From: Phaffia rhodozyma
Taxonomy: Eukaryota > Basidiomycota > Tremellomycetes > Cystofilobasidiales > Mrakiaceae
NCBI GenBank assembly: GCA_014706385.1
Contig: JACGZH010000004.1
Coordinates: 1,302,001-1,366,000, forward strand
DNA length: 64,000 nt
Direction of reading: 5' to 3'
Positions within the stretch are counted from its first letter, which is position 1, and every line of letters starts with the position of its first letter. The notes beneath the pieces are model-generated. The model made no database searches and was not told the DNA's origin. It worked only from the letters and a program-made list of their open reading frames with translations. Position numbers and translations under genes: made by a program. Shown in pieces: positions 23,172 through 37,500 of this stretch.

Positions 23172-26100
23172 ATGGATACTTTCTCCGCTCAAGGAGGGTA
23201 TCCTCAGGTCCCTTATGGGTTTGGCCGTGAGTGACGGCTGTCCAAATACCGACTGTAGAGCCTGTGCTGATCATCCTCAATCGAATCTCTCCTGTCTTCG
23301 ATCGATCTATAGAAGTTCGTTCCCTTTTGTTTGTCCACATTCAAATGCGTAGTGTTTGTTAACTAACACTGCAGAATTTCTTTCGTTGTAGCAAACACAT
23401 CTGAGGGGAATCACAACTGGCCGATTCTCAAACTTCCTAGGGGGTCACTACTCCTCTCACAACCTGTCCTCGGTCCTATATCTTGATTCGACCGATGCTA
23501 TCACGGCTGTCAAGATGGAGGTCTACACTCCTCCTGCCGGAACAAAACCTACTTTTGAGGAAGCCTCAAAATCTAAGTATAAACCGGTCAAGAAGGGCGA
23601 GTCGTTCGGCCCTAGCTGGAGCAACCATTGGTTCAAAATCGCCGTCAAAGTCCCAAAAGAGTGGGCAAAATACAAACGAGTTCAATGTAGGCTGAAACTT
23701 TGACCATATACAATCTCGATCGGAGGGAGAACTAATGAAACACACACACTTGGGCTCAATCATCTCGTTCAGTCGAATTTGATCCCGGATGTGAAGGATT
23801 AATCTATACTCGTAAGCTTGTCAACATCAATCCTGACTTGATCGCCAATGCTCTAAATGCCGCGCTATACTTTCCATACAAAATCAGCCCAAGGTCTTCC
23901 TGTCCATGCCATCGTAGGAGGCTACAGCGGGCTTCGGCGCGTCGAGTATGTCTTGGACGAACACTCCAGACAAAGCACTCACCATTTCTACATTGAAGTA
24001 CGTCTGCCTACCTATCTGATTTTTGATCCTTGTCCCGACCGTCTTCGTTGCTAAATTTAATTTTGGGAACAGATCAGTTGCAATGGAATGTTCGGAGTTC
24101 CCCAAGGAGGGAATGAGATTGAGCCGCCCGATGTGAGTTCTCAGTACATAAATCTCTATCTCTGCAGCATATGGTTTTTCTGAACATTTCTTTCTTTCAG
24201 CCTAACCGAACATTCAGTCTAGACAAAGCCGACTTGATTGCTCCCAACTTGGAAGCCTGGTGCGTTTCCTCAGATCAAGATTATCATAATTCATAATCTG
24301 TCTTGGAAGACTGTAAATCACTTTGCTTACAGGAAGAATTTCTACAATTGCATAACTCAGGGCGTTGATGTACGATTTCAACCTTCTCTCACAAATTGCT
24401 ACGTCCTCTCCCTCGACTCCAATCTGCGATCGTGCGCTCAACGCCGCCAATGAGATCATGTCTACCTTCCGTGCCGGAGATGACAAAACTATTGGCGCTT
24501 GTAGAAAGATAGCTGAGAGAATCCTAGGAGATGGCTGGGAGAAGGATGGGGCTCAGGTCTGGGAGAAAGGTCAGGAAAAGGGAGCAGGACTCATGTGGGG
24601 TTTAGGTCATTGTCATATTGACACTTTCTGGTAAGATTCAATTGACGAAGGTCATCTGGTGTACAGAAAATATACTGAAGTTGGTCCTTGATCAGGTTAT
24701 GGCCAGCGAGCTCTACTAAGCAGAAGGTGGCCCGATCCTGGTCTTCCCAGGTGAGCTATATCCCAATTTCTGGATCATAGCCTCCCGCTAACGACCTCAT
24801 TTCCAATAGATTTACCTGATGTCCATCTACCCTGAGCACCATTTCTCAGCTACATCCGCCCAGCATTTCCAATGGCTTGAGAGGCTTTATCCCAAGCTTT
24901 TTGATGCTGTCAAAGAAAACATCACAAAGAAAGGCCAGTTCGGTGTAGTTGGTGGTACCTGGGGTAAGTTTTGTTGATTATGCTATTCCAAGCTTTCAGA
25001 GAGTATCAGGATCGCAGTTCACGCGACTTGTTTAATACTTTAATGTGTTCGTATAATTGTCAGTTGAAATGGACACCAACATCCCTTCTGGAGAGGCGCT
25101 GTGTAGACAATTCTTATATGGGCAGAACTTTTTCAAAAGTCGGTTCGGAGATACTTGCGATACGTGAGTTCACTTTCATATTTCTACACTTCTTTCCTGA
25201 TTGTGTTTATGGCCGTTGATATACAGTCCAAACCTGCTCCCAGTTTTGTTCTTCCAGATACGTTTGGATATTCCAGCCAGCTCCCACAAATTGGTATTTC
25301 TGTTTTGATCTAATTAAGCTTGTAGTCTCTGTCTGATCCAAGAAACAAACCTCGTTTTGAATATTGATGTAGCACGGCTGTCTGGAGCCAAGTTCTTCTT
25401 CACACAGAAACTATCTTGGAATGTATGTTCAATTTGTCGACATGCCCCTCGATAGATTAATGCTGATTCGATATTGGATTATTCTTCCTCAAGAACATGT
25501 ATGTACAGCAGCAACATGTATACTATCGAAGAAAATACAAGCCTTTACGATAACGCTGAATGTGCAACATGCAATCTTTCTGCGGGGGTTTAGTAACAAA
25601 TTTCCACATACTTCCTTCAACTGGGCAGGAATGTTAGTAATTTTATATCATTGTCGTGTCTTGACCCCACACTGACATATCCTTTCATCCTACTATATCG
25701 TTTTCAGTGATGGCTCTCAGATCCTGACCCACATGACACCGTTCGTGATCAAACCGTTAAGCAGACTTGCTGATAGATGCGCACATCACTAATAGCATCT
25801 TTCCAAACAGAGTCGACACCTACAACGCTCAGGCTGACTATGGAGAGATCATGAAAGGTGCAACGGCTAATAAGAATCTTGAAGTGTATGTACATCGTCC
25901 TGGGTATGTATCGTTGATCGAGTCTCAACTGAATTCATTACTTCATCTTACTTTCAAGAACTGGAGATGCATTGTATCTTTTCGGAAACGGAGACGGTGG
26001 CGGTTCGTCTTGATCTACATTGTCCTTCTCGTTTTTCTCGTCACATCAGAAACATTAATCAGATGCAACGTGGACGCGTTTATGTTCATAGGGGGACCGA

Positions 26101-29100
26101 CCGCTCCCATGCTTGAAAAGGTTTGTGAAGCTCGTCCATATCAACGCTTATCTCGAGAAGTTTCGACCATATCTGATATTGGAGCGACGTCTCTTAGCTG
26201 CGACGACTTCGGGCAGTCGCAAACGAAAATCCAGGTGTCCCTGTAGTCAAGATGGGCGGCCACATGGACGACTTTTTTGAACGACTTCAGAAGTAAGTGT
26301 CGTGTCCAACATACAACTTTTGGAGTAAAGCTCATTTGTTATATATTTCTTCTTTTACGAGCAAACAGATCGACCGACAACGGAAAGAAATTACCTTCCT
26401 GGTGAGTATAATTCTCGAAATCATGATTGAGGTAGACTCGTCTCATAACTTATACTTGATTCAACTTATAGGAAGGGGGAATTGTACTTTGAGGTATGTC
26501 TAGTATTTTATTCATCAAAACTATAAGTAACAAGCTGAATCCAATCTCAACCTTACAACTCAGCTCCACCGAGGTGTTAGTCAGCTCTCGTATTATCGCT
26601 CACGATCGTTAAAGATTTATGAACCAAACAGTAACTTATGTATCAAACCTTTTTGAAATCCGAATAGACTTACACTTCCCATGGTCTCATGAAGAGGGAC
26701 AACCGGACCAATGAGCTTCTTCTCAGAGATGTTGAGTACCTCTCCACCATGGCCTCACTTGAGGATGAAACCGGTTCCTTCCAGTACCCTAAATCCAAGC
26801 TGGACTGGTGCTGGGAGCATCTTCTATTGTGCCAAGTCAGTTTCTTCCAAGCAAATCTCCCACAACACTTGATATACTTAACCTTATTTTGAATCTACAA
26901 CATAGCAACATGATGTTCTACCTGGGTCGGCTATTCGGCTTGCTTACGACGAAGCCGAACGATACCATGTAAAGATTCGTAAGCTTAGTGCCGAAATGAT
27001 TGATGCGGCCTATAGAATTCTTCTCCCGAACTCGACTTCTCTCGCGGACAACCCTCTGGTTGTCGCCGGAAAAGGCAAGATTGTCGGTATCAACACTTTG
27101 CGAGTGCCCAGAAGAGAGGTCGTCAAGGTACCCGTTGATGCCAAGGGCGCACTCAAAGGCTCAATGGCTCAAGTTTGCAGAGGAGGCACACATGGATATC
27201 TTTTAGTCGATGCCACCAATGATGGGCTAGCGGAAGTCAAGGGCGTCTTTGCGGATATGAGTCCTGTTTCAGGTATGTTCAGCTATCGAGCTCAGTGCTT
27301 GCTCCGCGCACACGGAAGAATAGAAACCTGATGAAGCTACTGAGTTATCTCTCGCTTCAGCCACTCATGAATCCACGGGAGAATTTGTGCTCAAGAGTAG
27401 TTCTATCATCTTTACTATAAAAGATGGAAGGATCTCAAGCATCTTTGATGTGGAACTCGAAAGAGAATTGATCGCTGAGGGAGAGTGAGTCTTATCTTCC
27501 CAATCAACATCAAGCTCAATATTGCAATCATTTAATCAAATATCTTGTTTCACGATAGGACTGGTGGTTTGGTCATCTATGAGGTAAGTTCAGTTCTCAC
27601 TCTGACTATTGCTCGTAGTCCGATAGCTAACTTTCTCATTCCTCGTGATTATCTAGGATATGGTGAGTCATAAAATTATTATAGCCTAAGATCAGTTTTC
27701 AATTGTGAATCTTGCTAGCTTAGTTCTCACCGTCCATTCTCTTTTAAATCAGCCCAACTACTGGGATGCTTGGGACGTAGAAGTGAGCCACAGTCTTCCT
27801 CGCAATCAAATATAAGCATCCACTTACAGTCGCTAATTGTATGCCCATATTGCTTATATAGATATTCCATCTGGAAACGCCCACTCGTCTGAAGTTTTCT
27901 TCTGTTTCCATTGCTGAAAACGGACCTCTGCGAGCTACGTTGGCCGTGAAAGCTCAGGTCGGAAAGAGTACTAGTATGTTAAAGCTTTCTTACCTCACTT
28001 TGATAGTCGTTACAGTCTAATTCACTTTGTTTCTGTTCTGTTTATGATATTAGTCGGGTTCAACGTGAGCGGATTTCAGCGTGTGCTAGCTTTCTGACAT
28101 GCAGTCTTATTCTTACCTTGTTTTTGGTTTTCTCCTCGGACCAGATTTCTTTGGATGCCGTGGGAGGATCGACCAACAAGGGATCCCGAAGTTTGATCCG
28201 TTTCGAAAGTGCTGACATCAATTGGAGAGAGCGACACAAGTTCCTCAGTGAGTGAACTTAATCTGTTTGACCGGTAGCCTTTTTGTACATATCGGGATCG
28301 TGAATCGAGGTTAACCGATGCAATACGTATGATTTCAGAATTTGAGCTTCCTACTGATATCTCTTCTGCTGAGGCGACATACGAGACTCAGTTCGGAACT
28401 GTTTCTCGACCCACTCACCGAAATACTTCTTGGGATCAAGCTAAGGTCTGCTCAAGTTGTGCAGCTCATTTTCATATCTCTTCAAAAGACTGATGGATAA
28501 CCTCCCTTCCTATAAATCGATAGTTCGAAGTGTGCGCTCACAAATTCGCTGATTTATCAGAGTTCGGGTATGGAGTCGGTATCGTCAACGATTGCAAGTA
28601 TGGTCACGCCGTCGAAGGGGGTGTCATGAGATTGTCGCTCCTCCGATCCTCTACCGCCCCCGATGCAGAACAGTATGTGTTCCATCCTAGTTGTTGTCAA
28701 TTCATTTTTATCAGCTTCGGAACGAACTGACATGACGCGCTCGTTGCTGCCTGTAGGGACCAAGGCGCCCATCAATTCTCATTCGGTATCTACCCCCATA
28801 CAGGATCGTTCCTCGAATCGTTCGTCCTTGTCTTCCTATCCTTATTCGGCCGTACCAATCTAATTTTCCTATCTAAAATGCTACAGCGATCTCCCTCGAG
28901 TAGCCGCTGCATTTAATTCCAGCCTGCATCGTTCGTATTTCCTGATCTCATCCACACTTATTTATCTAGATAAACTGATTAATATTTCTCCTTTGGTATC
29001 AACAATACGCATGACAGTGCGATACATCCCTGACACGTTGGCTGCAATGAAGACTATCACTACATCCTCCCTTAACTTCAACTTCGCTGTCGATGGTGGG

Positions 29101-29623
29101 CGGAACGTTTTGGCTGAAACCATCAAACGAGCGGAGAACGACAAGTTTTCTTCTGAGAAGGGTGTGGGCAAGGGAGAGAAGAACGTCATTGTTCGGCTGT
29201 ATGAAGCCTTTGGAGGGCAAGCCAAGGTTTCGCTCAAACTGTTTGTCGTTTTTTAGCTCTCAAGTCGATCAGCCTCTGCATCAGCAAAATTGACAGATTT
29301 TGACCGACATTTGACCATTATCAGAACCGGCTTCAACGTCACCTCTGCTGTATTGACGAACATCCTGGAAGAACCTATCGGAAAGCCTCTCGGTCTAAAG
29401 GTCGATGGCTTCGAAGATGAACTTACATCAGTCGAGCTCAAGTTCCGGGCATTTGAGATCAAGACTCTCAAGCTGACCATCGCCGAGAAGTGAGTGCTTC
29501 GGAACCAGTAGTCCATGTTGCAGGCTTACTGTCAGCATGAAACTTATGGCTCTGTTGCGCTTCATTGTTTCTCGCAGGCCTACTCGAGATGGTGACTCGT
29601 GGGTGAAGATACAGAAGAAGTGA
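23172..29623 (+). CDS. AMS1: Alpha-mannosidase, GH38 (Ams1 type)
   Basis: A vacuolar/cytosolic GH38 exo-alpha-mannosidase that trims free oligosaccharides; in yeast it reaches the vacuole by the Cvt pathway. The gene has over twenty introns, the most in the window. The N-terminal part has [13 protein letters not shown] and [19 protein letters not shown], then [19 protein letters not shown]. The zinc site is [14 protein letters not shown] (near 24600-24640). Next come [22 protein letters not shown] and [13 protein letters not shown], in which the Asp is the nucleophile of the family (near 25063). [13 protein letters not shown] follows in the next exons. The C-terminal beta-domains include [21 protein letters not shown], and the frame ends KIQKK at 29623. 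Catalytic residues are all present. The exon between 23230 and 23390 is unclear, so the first joined residues are provisional. No signal peptide is seen, as expected for Ams1. Confidence 0.93.
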
Positions 29624-29913
29624 TCTTTCGTTTGCTTCTCTCACCTCTTTAACAAGTTCTCTATTTCGTCTCTGTCTTTTTGTTATTTTATCAAGTTGTA
29701 TTTTTTGTTTGTTGCGATGCATGCTCTTTGTGGTGACTTGTCAAAATTGAATCGCACAGTGCAAAATATCAAAAGACACTAGGTCGCTTTATATCTGAAT
29801 TTTTCTCCATTCTAAATCTTTCAGCCTCCCTCCGTCCTACTCGGTTGCAATCGCTTATCATCCAGCATAATCAGCAATCACTCATTGGATCATTGAAAAT
29901 CTCGACAACCGAT
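29624..29913. other. Short intergenic, same-strand genes
   Basis: About 290 bases between the mannosidase stop and the kelch-gene start, holding the 3' UTR of one and the promoter of the other. No distinct feature is seen. Confidence 0.3.
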
Positions 29914-32900
29914 ATGCCTTCAAAGTAAGTAACCCTGCAGCATGTTCCCGAATATGTGCTGGTTGTTGATGGATCATAGTTTCTGGTCGGTATCATGATT
30001 CAGAACCAAAGGTTGGCTCTTACTCCCTATATCTAATCCTTCGCGTGCTGTGTAGTAATTGATGAAACTTACTTGATCTTCATCTTCCTTGTTGACCGCT
30101 ACCTACCGACTGATGGACTATGTTGAACAGGACCCACTTTGACGAAAGCTCAGCAGAAGGCGGCAGCCAAAGCTTCAAAGAAGGCCGCCCAGAGCAAGAA
30201 GGGTGAGAAGAAGGAGACGAAGAAGGCGAAAGGCAAGGGGAAAGGAAAGGAGGCGGACGAAGATGATCTCGAGGCTATTTTAGATTCGGTTCGTTTCTCT
30301 TTTCTCTATGCAGTCTTTCTTTGATTATCGAGGCTTCATTGAGCTTGATTGTATGAAAAGGCTGGTTGTACTGACCAAAGTTTTGACTTGTCCATGGTGG
30401 TCTTCTCCTGTAGTTCCAAAAAGAATGGGAAACTGTCAGTACTTCTTCAAACTCCTTTTACCTTCGTCGTGGACAAGAACTGACAACGCCAGTTCCTACT
30501 CAATAATAGAAACATGCCGTCAAAGAAGAGATCGCATCCGGACCTCCGTCTCGGCGAGCAAACGCCACCTTCACTGCTTGCCCCAGTGGAAACTACCTTT
30601 GGTGCATTGGAGGGGAGTACTACGACGGAGATAGAGCGTTCGTTTGATTATCCCCTTTGCTTGCAACTGCCCGAAAGGTCTCGGTAAGAGCTTACTGAAC
30701 ACCTCCTTCCATCATGTTGTCTTAATCAAATCCACACAGAACTTTCTAGTACAGCAGTCTCTCTCAGTATCTCTTCCAGCGTATTCTAAATGGCGTACTC
30801 ATCAGTCGCTCTGTTCTTTTCTTCTTTCTACTGACCTGTAGCAACGACGTCTACCGATACCAGCCTGAAAAAGATGAGTGGAGATGTACGTCTGATGAAT
30901 TACTTTGACCATTGATTCGTTTGCCCTTGCTCTTCATCTGTCATATGCCATCTATCATGTGTTGACTGTTCTTCTAACTCGGTGCGATTAGTGTTCGCTT
31001 CGCCCAACTCGCCTGGTCCTCGTTCGGCGCACTGTTGCGTTGCTTCTCCTTCTGGAGGTGGAAAGCTCTATATATTCGGTAAGCTCCTCGTTCTTTACAA
31101 ACTCTACAAGGTACCCAAGTAGAGCTGGTACCATGCGAATTTGGATATATATGTTGTGCGCGGCTGATGAATGTGTTTGATTAAAAGGAGGAGAATACGC
31201 ATCGCCAAAGCAGACTTCATTCCACCATTTCCGTGATTTTTGGGAGTTTGATGTCAACAGTCATGAGTGCGCGTGTCATCTTCCTCCAATGAGTGTTTGA
31301 GGATTCGTCATACTCAATCATTTTGGTTCTCTTCTGTGATGGTTTGGCAGATGGGAACGAATCGAGACGAAAGTCAAACCGAGTCCACGTTCAGGATGCC
31401 GGTAAGTTTGATTTCTGCCGTCCCCTCCGAAGTGCTTTAATAGGACTCACGTTGAAATTAATGATCCATGATCAATACTACAGGATGGCTATGTGGAAGC
31501 ACTTCATAGTCCTTTTCGGTGGATTCTACGATCTCGGCGTTCGAAGTTTGTCTCTCTGTTTTTGACTTTCCAGATTACCAGCATGAGGTCTCTTTGGTCT
31601 AACGTACTTGTTCCTCGATACAGCCAACTACTTGGATGATTTGTGGGTGTTCGACACTCAGCTGTACAAATGGAAACAGGTAGAGTTCCCGGTGACTGCT
31701 CAACGACCTCGGTACGTGTCTCTTGTCGAAGCCACAGACTCTGTACAGACGTCTGTTCTTGACGAACGTACGTTCTGATACAGTTGAACGTTTACTGTTC
31801 TAGAGCTCGATCTGGATTTTCTCTACTCCCTGCGGCCGAAGGAGTCGTCCTCCACGGCGGATACTGCAAAGTGTTTGAGAAAGGAAAACGAACAAAAGGA
31901 ATTGCACTTGAAGACACATGGCTTCTCCGAATGGATCCTGATGACATTGGAAAGTTCAAATGGGAGAAACGACGACGATCGGGCTATCCTCCGAGTGTCA
32001 GGAGTGGTTGTTCGATGACACTGTGGGGAGCAAAAAATATGGGTGTGCTGTTCGGGGGGGTATGGGATGACGACCGGGATGAAGAGACTCTCGAGAGTGT
32101 GTTTTACAATGACTTGTTCGTTCAAAGTTTCTTCTCTCTATTCTTCTTTTTTCTCCTTCTACCCCCTTGGTCTTGCATCAACACGACAACCGACGTTTTT
32201 GAACTGTATAAATCATTTATACTCTGATCTGGCGATGCTTTTCGCAGGCACGGATACAGCTTGGCCCACCCAGGTAGATGGGTTACGATGAATTTGAAGA
32301 AACCCAAGAAAAAGGCAGGTGGCGGGAGGAGAAAGGCGAAGGTTATTCAGGCTCCCAAACCAGAAGACCAAGCTGCTACGTCCAAAGCTGATGAAGCGTA
32401 TAATACGGATGACGAGGTCGAAGAAGAGGTTCGTCCATCAACAGCCGATACTGTGTAGGTCAAGTGGATGAACGCATTGACATTTTTCGTTTATATCACA
32501 TGCGAATGCTCAATTAGGACTACACGGTTCGCGTTGTGGAGGAAGAGGACGACCCAGATGATCCTCAGAAGAGTATACCTTTGACTAGATACAACACGTA
32601 CGTCGAGGATCATCTTGATAATCTACCGATATCGAAGCAGAAGCACTGATTCGACGTCTGTCCTTGTTTCGGGAACATTTTCATAGTATGATGGCGATCA
32701 TCAAGAACACTTTGTACATGTATGTTAAATTCAGATTATTCTGATCCATATTTTTTTCTATGGACCCGGTCTTACTATCCTGGGGTCGGAATCTTTCCTT
32801 TTTAAACAGTTACGGAGGAATCTTTGAGAACGATTCTAGAGAGTATACGCTAGATGACTTCTACTCCCTCTCTCTTGACAAGCTCGAACGATACAACTGC

Positions 32901-33843
32901 TTGAGATCAAGTGGACTGGAAGAAGAAGCTTGGCTTGAATCCGAGGAGGAGGATGGGGATAGTGATGAGAGTGATGAAGAGGACGAAGAGGAAGGTGGGA
33001 GCGGACGAAGGAGACGGGGTGGTGGTGATGATGATGAAGAGGACGGTGAAGGCGGGCCGGAAGGTGAAGAGTATGTGAAAGAAGAAGAAGAGGAGGACGA
33101 CGACGGTGGAGACGAGGTCGTAGGAGTGGATGAGAACGGAGTAGTGATGACTAGGAGAGAACAGGTCCGTATTGGTGATCTTTGTTACGAGAGAAGTGAA
33201 ATCTGAACTGTCACCAATCGAGACTGACCAACTTGTAATTCATATGGTCTTACATCGGATCAACTATAATACAGGAAGCAAAAGAAGCTGCTCTCCGGGA
33301 GGAAGCGACCAAATTCTTGGGTGTTTCCAAAGACGCCGCCCGATCTCTGGAAGACACGCTGAGCACACCTTTGCCCGGAGAAGTCCTTCGAGATTTCTAC
33401 GATCGCACTCGTCAGTATCTTCTCACCGGCTCAGCGCCATGTGTGACTCAAGATCACTCGTTAATTGTATCTCTGTTCTTTTCGTCTTTCCACCTATCTG
33501 ACTGTGTGTTCAACAGGTGAATATTGGACGGGTAAAGCTCATTCTCATTCTGACAACCGAGGCAAAATGCTTCGTAAGGATGGGTTCGAAATGGCCTCCC
33601 AGAGATATGCAGGTTCGTATGGATTTTGTTGTCGTTCCCTTTTCTTTTTCTTTTCTTCTCTTTTCTTTTCTGCAGATCCGGCATTGACTTTTGTATCGGC
33701 CCAATGGTGACTCAGAATACGAGCCGATCTTGAAGGAGATCGAGCGGATCCAAAGGGAGGCTGGGTTGGAAGCAGAAGACATGGGTAAAGGCGGACCGGC
33801 GACGACCGGAGGTGTTGGTGAGGCCAGTCGAAACAGGCGGTGA
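29914..33843 (+). CDS. KEL3: Kelch-repeat protein, KLHDC4/Kel3 type
   Basis: A cytoplasmic beta-propeller protein of the conserved KLHDC4 family, biochemical role unclear. A short first exon (29914-29924) joins GPTLTKAQQKAAAKASKKAAQ, a Lys/Ala-rich N-terminus, then ANATFTACPSGNYLWCIGGEYYDG, the first kelch blade. Blades continue with PRSAHCCVASPSGGGKLYIFGGEYASP, RMAMWKHFIVLFGGFYDL, YLDDLWVFDTQLYKWKQVE, RSGFSLLPAAEGVVLHGGYCK and RSGCSMTLWGAKNMGVLFGG, each with the kelch double Gly. A long acidic insert (exon near 32940-33120) precedes the C-terminal domain, which includes AARSLEDTLSTPLPGEVLRDFYDRT and DNRGKMLRKDGFEMASQRYA, typical of this family. About ten introns. The stop is at 33841-33843. 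Orthology is confident; the symbol follows the yeast member. Confidence 0.9.
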
Positions 33844-34574
33844 AATAAGAGAAGTAGAAATAGATGACTTGTTCGGAAGAATATATAAAGTTAAAGAAAA
33901 CGCGGTGCAGGCAGACAAGATACTGAAACCGAGTTTAGCAGAGAAATATAACAAATCACGGTGTTTCCCGAGTCTGAGTGGATAGCTTCATAAGTAGGGG
34001 TGACAACCGAATATCCATTGGCGATCGAGTCTAATTGGATGACACACACACGTTTCATCCTGTGTACAGCGTTAGACGATGTATTGAGATCATCGACGCC
34101 AAAGATACTCCGCTCTCGTGAACACGTACCATGGGAGTGAGCTGATATTTATGTCGACATACCAACCCAACATACATGTTGCTCCCGCTTCCAGGTGGAG
34201 CTTTTCTTCCAAGCGGGGAGACATTTCGAATGGTTACAAGCGGTACGCCCGTCCAAGTTGATCGGCAAAGGAAAAAAATTTGTCGATTTCTATCTCTTCT
34301 TGAATTTCGCCGTTCTCTCCACAAAACAGAGAACGCGCGTACGGTTGACTCGGATGTTAGCGCTGTTGGCAGGAAGGAACCACACGGCCTCCCGCTTTCC
34401 TTGGTCCGACCGTAAAGATCCCTTCTTCAGGTGATCGAATGATTCATGTCGTTTCAGTCTTTCCATCATTATCATCATTATCACCATTATCATCATCACC
34501 ATCATCATCGATATTTTCTCTTCTTTTTCGCTACAAACTAGGTCTTGACACATCCACAGTCTTTCTCAATACCC
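33844..34574. promoter_or_regulatory. Promoter region of Zn2Cys6 gene
   Basis: About 730 bases between the kelch-gene stop and the next start on the same strand. It contains a trinucleotide tract at 34464-34510 and a 79-codon frame at 34195-34434 with no domain. I see no convincing exon here. Confidence 0.35.
34464..34510 (+). repeat. (ATC/ATT)n imperfect microsatellite
   Basis: An imperfect run of ATC, ATT and ACC trinucleotides about 65-110 bases before the start codon of the Zn2Cys6 gene. In that position it probably lies in the 5' UTR or core promoter, where length changes could alter expression. Confidence 0.7.
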
Positions 34575-37500
34575 ATGGCAGATGAATCCTTCGGAACTGT
34601 CGCCATCCTCAAACGTGGTTCGGCGTAAGAATTTCTCATGTCTACAAGCAGATTTATTTATTTTCGATAGAAATCTCGTTCTGATCAATGAGTACTAATT
34701 TTGCACACTCTATCTACCAGTTGCCAGGTTTGCAGGTCGGTTGCTTTCCTTTGTGTGCTTCTAGTGAATGATGAATCAGACGACCAGAACATGTCCTGAC
34801 ATCTTACCACCTCCTTGAATCGGGTTGCGTCGTGTGTTGGCCGGGCTTTACAGGAAACGGAAGCTGGTGAGTCGATCGTCGAGTGACCGGACGTGAATTC
34901 TAAACGCTGTGCTAACGTATGCTGGAACTCCCTTCGTCGATTCTAGAAATGGTAAGAGCACTACTTGCTTTGGCTTCGACTAACTTGACAGAATATTTAC
35001 CCTGGTATTCATTGATTGTCTCTAGTACGGGAGAGAAACCATCTTGCGGGATGTGTATAAAGGTACAGATACCTCCAGTCGCCAAACAACATGTGCTTAT
35101 TCATCCTTAAGCCCGTGATGAAAGACCTGTTCTCATGTTTCTTCCTCTCTGCCTTGACCGTTGACAACAATAGAACTCACAGGAATGTGTTTATGACGAC
35201 CCTCCTCGATCAAAAAACCGAATCAGAAAGTTGGAAGATAAGATAGGTCGGTGTCGTCATCATCGAATCCGCTATGTTTGTCGCGAATGCAAGAAAGCTG
35301 CAAGAGGTCCTTCTTGAGTTTCACTGATCCCTCTTTAATCACTCTGTGTCTAGCTCGGCTCGAAGCAATGCTTTCGCAGGCAAACTCAAGCCCAGTCGCC
35401 CTGAGCTCTTGCGATTCAACACAAAGACGAAAGTCCTCGGGAGGATTTCCTTATCCCACCCCAAGCTACGCTGGACCGAGCGGTGTTTCAGAGGTATCTC
35501 ATCCAGCTCGACAAGTCAAATGTGAGAAGCAAAAGGCCTTCTCTCAAGCTTTCAACGAGTTATGGGGGATGAGTTCGGTTTCTGGATATGGAAGCGCAGA
35601 AGCCATCAAAGATCGATCACAGTCACTCGATAGAGATACTTCAAACAGCCCACCGATGCCCACAGAGACAGATTATGTTGCAATGGACGTACTTAATCAA
35701 CTCATCGGAGAAGCGGGTCAGGTTGGTTCCGTGACCGACCCATGGAATGTAGATTTCAGTCAACTCATAGGGCATAGCCCAGTCGATTCGCCCACGGAGG
35801 CTCCTATGCTCAACCTCAATCTCTTTTCATCGCTACAGATTGACCCAACTGCATATCAACAAATTCCTATCTCCATCCACCAGGCAAACACAGTCTTTCC
35901 TACCCCTCAAGAATCTATATCGTCGCTCTCACCGTCGGTTCCGCCCACGGATTGTGCCACTACTTTAAGAGCATATGTGATAGAGCGAGAGGATTTACCC
36001 GAACCCATCAAATATTCCTTGCTCAAAACATTTTTTACCGGAAAAAATATTTTTGGAATCCATCTCAACCTCGACAGATTTTGGAGGTCAGTGGTTTTTA
36101 AATGTTTGCTTTCTCTGGTTTACTAACAAATTAGTTGGTTGAGTTCTAAGAACTTACAGTTCGTTTTGGCCTTACAACCCTACCTTTTAACCTCTATTAG
36201 CTCTCTGCGGGAAGAGTCAAGCGAAAACCAACCACATCCTGCCTTTCTATTCGCAATAGTTCGTATTATTCCTGTCCCTTGTTGTTATCTCATCTCGGCT
36301 AGTTAGCCTTCGTCAGTCACCAATCAAAGCTGTCAACTCAATCTGTTCATTCGGAAACTCTTATGTTCTTACGATATCAGTACCATTGTGTCAGTCAACT
36401 CTCGTCTGATATAGCTGTTCGGGCTATGGACGACTTGTTCTATGAGATGGCCAAAAAACTTCTAGACCAGGGCATCGATAGTTGGGACAGTCGAACGATT
36501 GACTTGATCAGAGCTTCTACCGCCTTGTCTTACGCGTGCTGTAAGTACATGGCTGATGAAGGAACCGATATTGATGCTTCCGAGCTCTGACACATATCTT
36601 CCATGATTGGCATCTGACGTGCTTCAGATGCGAAAGCAAAATTCCTGCCAGCCTGGGTTCTTGGAGGGGTAGGTCGTTCTCCCTTCGACATTCCTCTGAC
36701 TTGAGATCCAAATGCGCGCGCATGACTAATTCAAACGGCAACAATCTTCGCAAACCAATCTCAGCTGGGGATGCGTCTGTGCTCTCTTGCCCACCTTCAA
36801 AGAATTACCTTCCCATTAAGCTCCACATCAGTCAAGTATCCGAAAGTCAGCACACGGAACCCAAAGAGAAAGTATTGTAAGCACCGAAACAAGCAAGTTC
36901 GCCCTCCGAAGGATGCTATCGAGCTCGGAGATTATATACATGTGTTTTGGAACGCATGGGTAGGTTTTCTTAGTAGCTCTTTTCTCGCGTCAACAGTTTT
37001 CACTCTCTCATACAAGGCGTTTTTTTCATTCTACAACTCAACTTGAATCGAAACAGGCCATCGATAAATCTGGAGCGACAGCTACCGGGTTTGCTCCGGT
37101 GAGTTTCAATAATCTGTTATGATTATGTTCTGGATGTTGTTGTTCATATCAAAGCGTCATCGTCTCATAAACATTTGTGTCGACAACACTTCTGTGAACG
37201 TTTCCAGGCAATGCATTGGTCAGAAATTGAAACCCCCTTCCCGCTACCGTTAGAGAAGTACGCCGACGTAAGTTTTTTTTTCCTCCAAGTCTGTCACCAG
37301 ATTTCATCAAGTGATGAGATCAATATCAGTAATACCACTCTCTATCCTTCTTTGGTAGATCGACTCTATCAATAGCCAACCTCGAACAGCAGTGTATGAC
37401 CTGTTTGATGATTCCAAGCCGATTGTCGCCGGAGATCTGTTCGTCTTTCTCTTATTATCGTCCTTTATTCATGAGTGCTATATGAATTGACCTGTTACGA

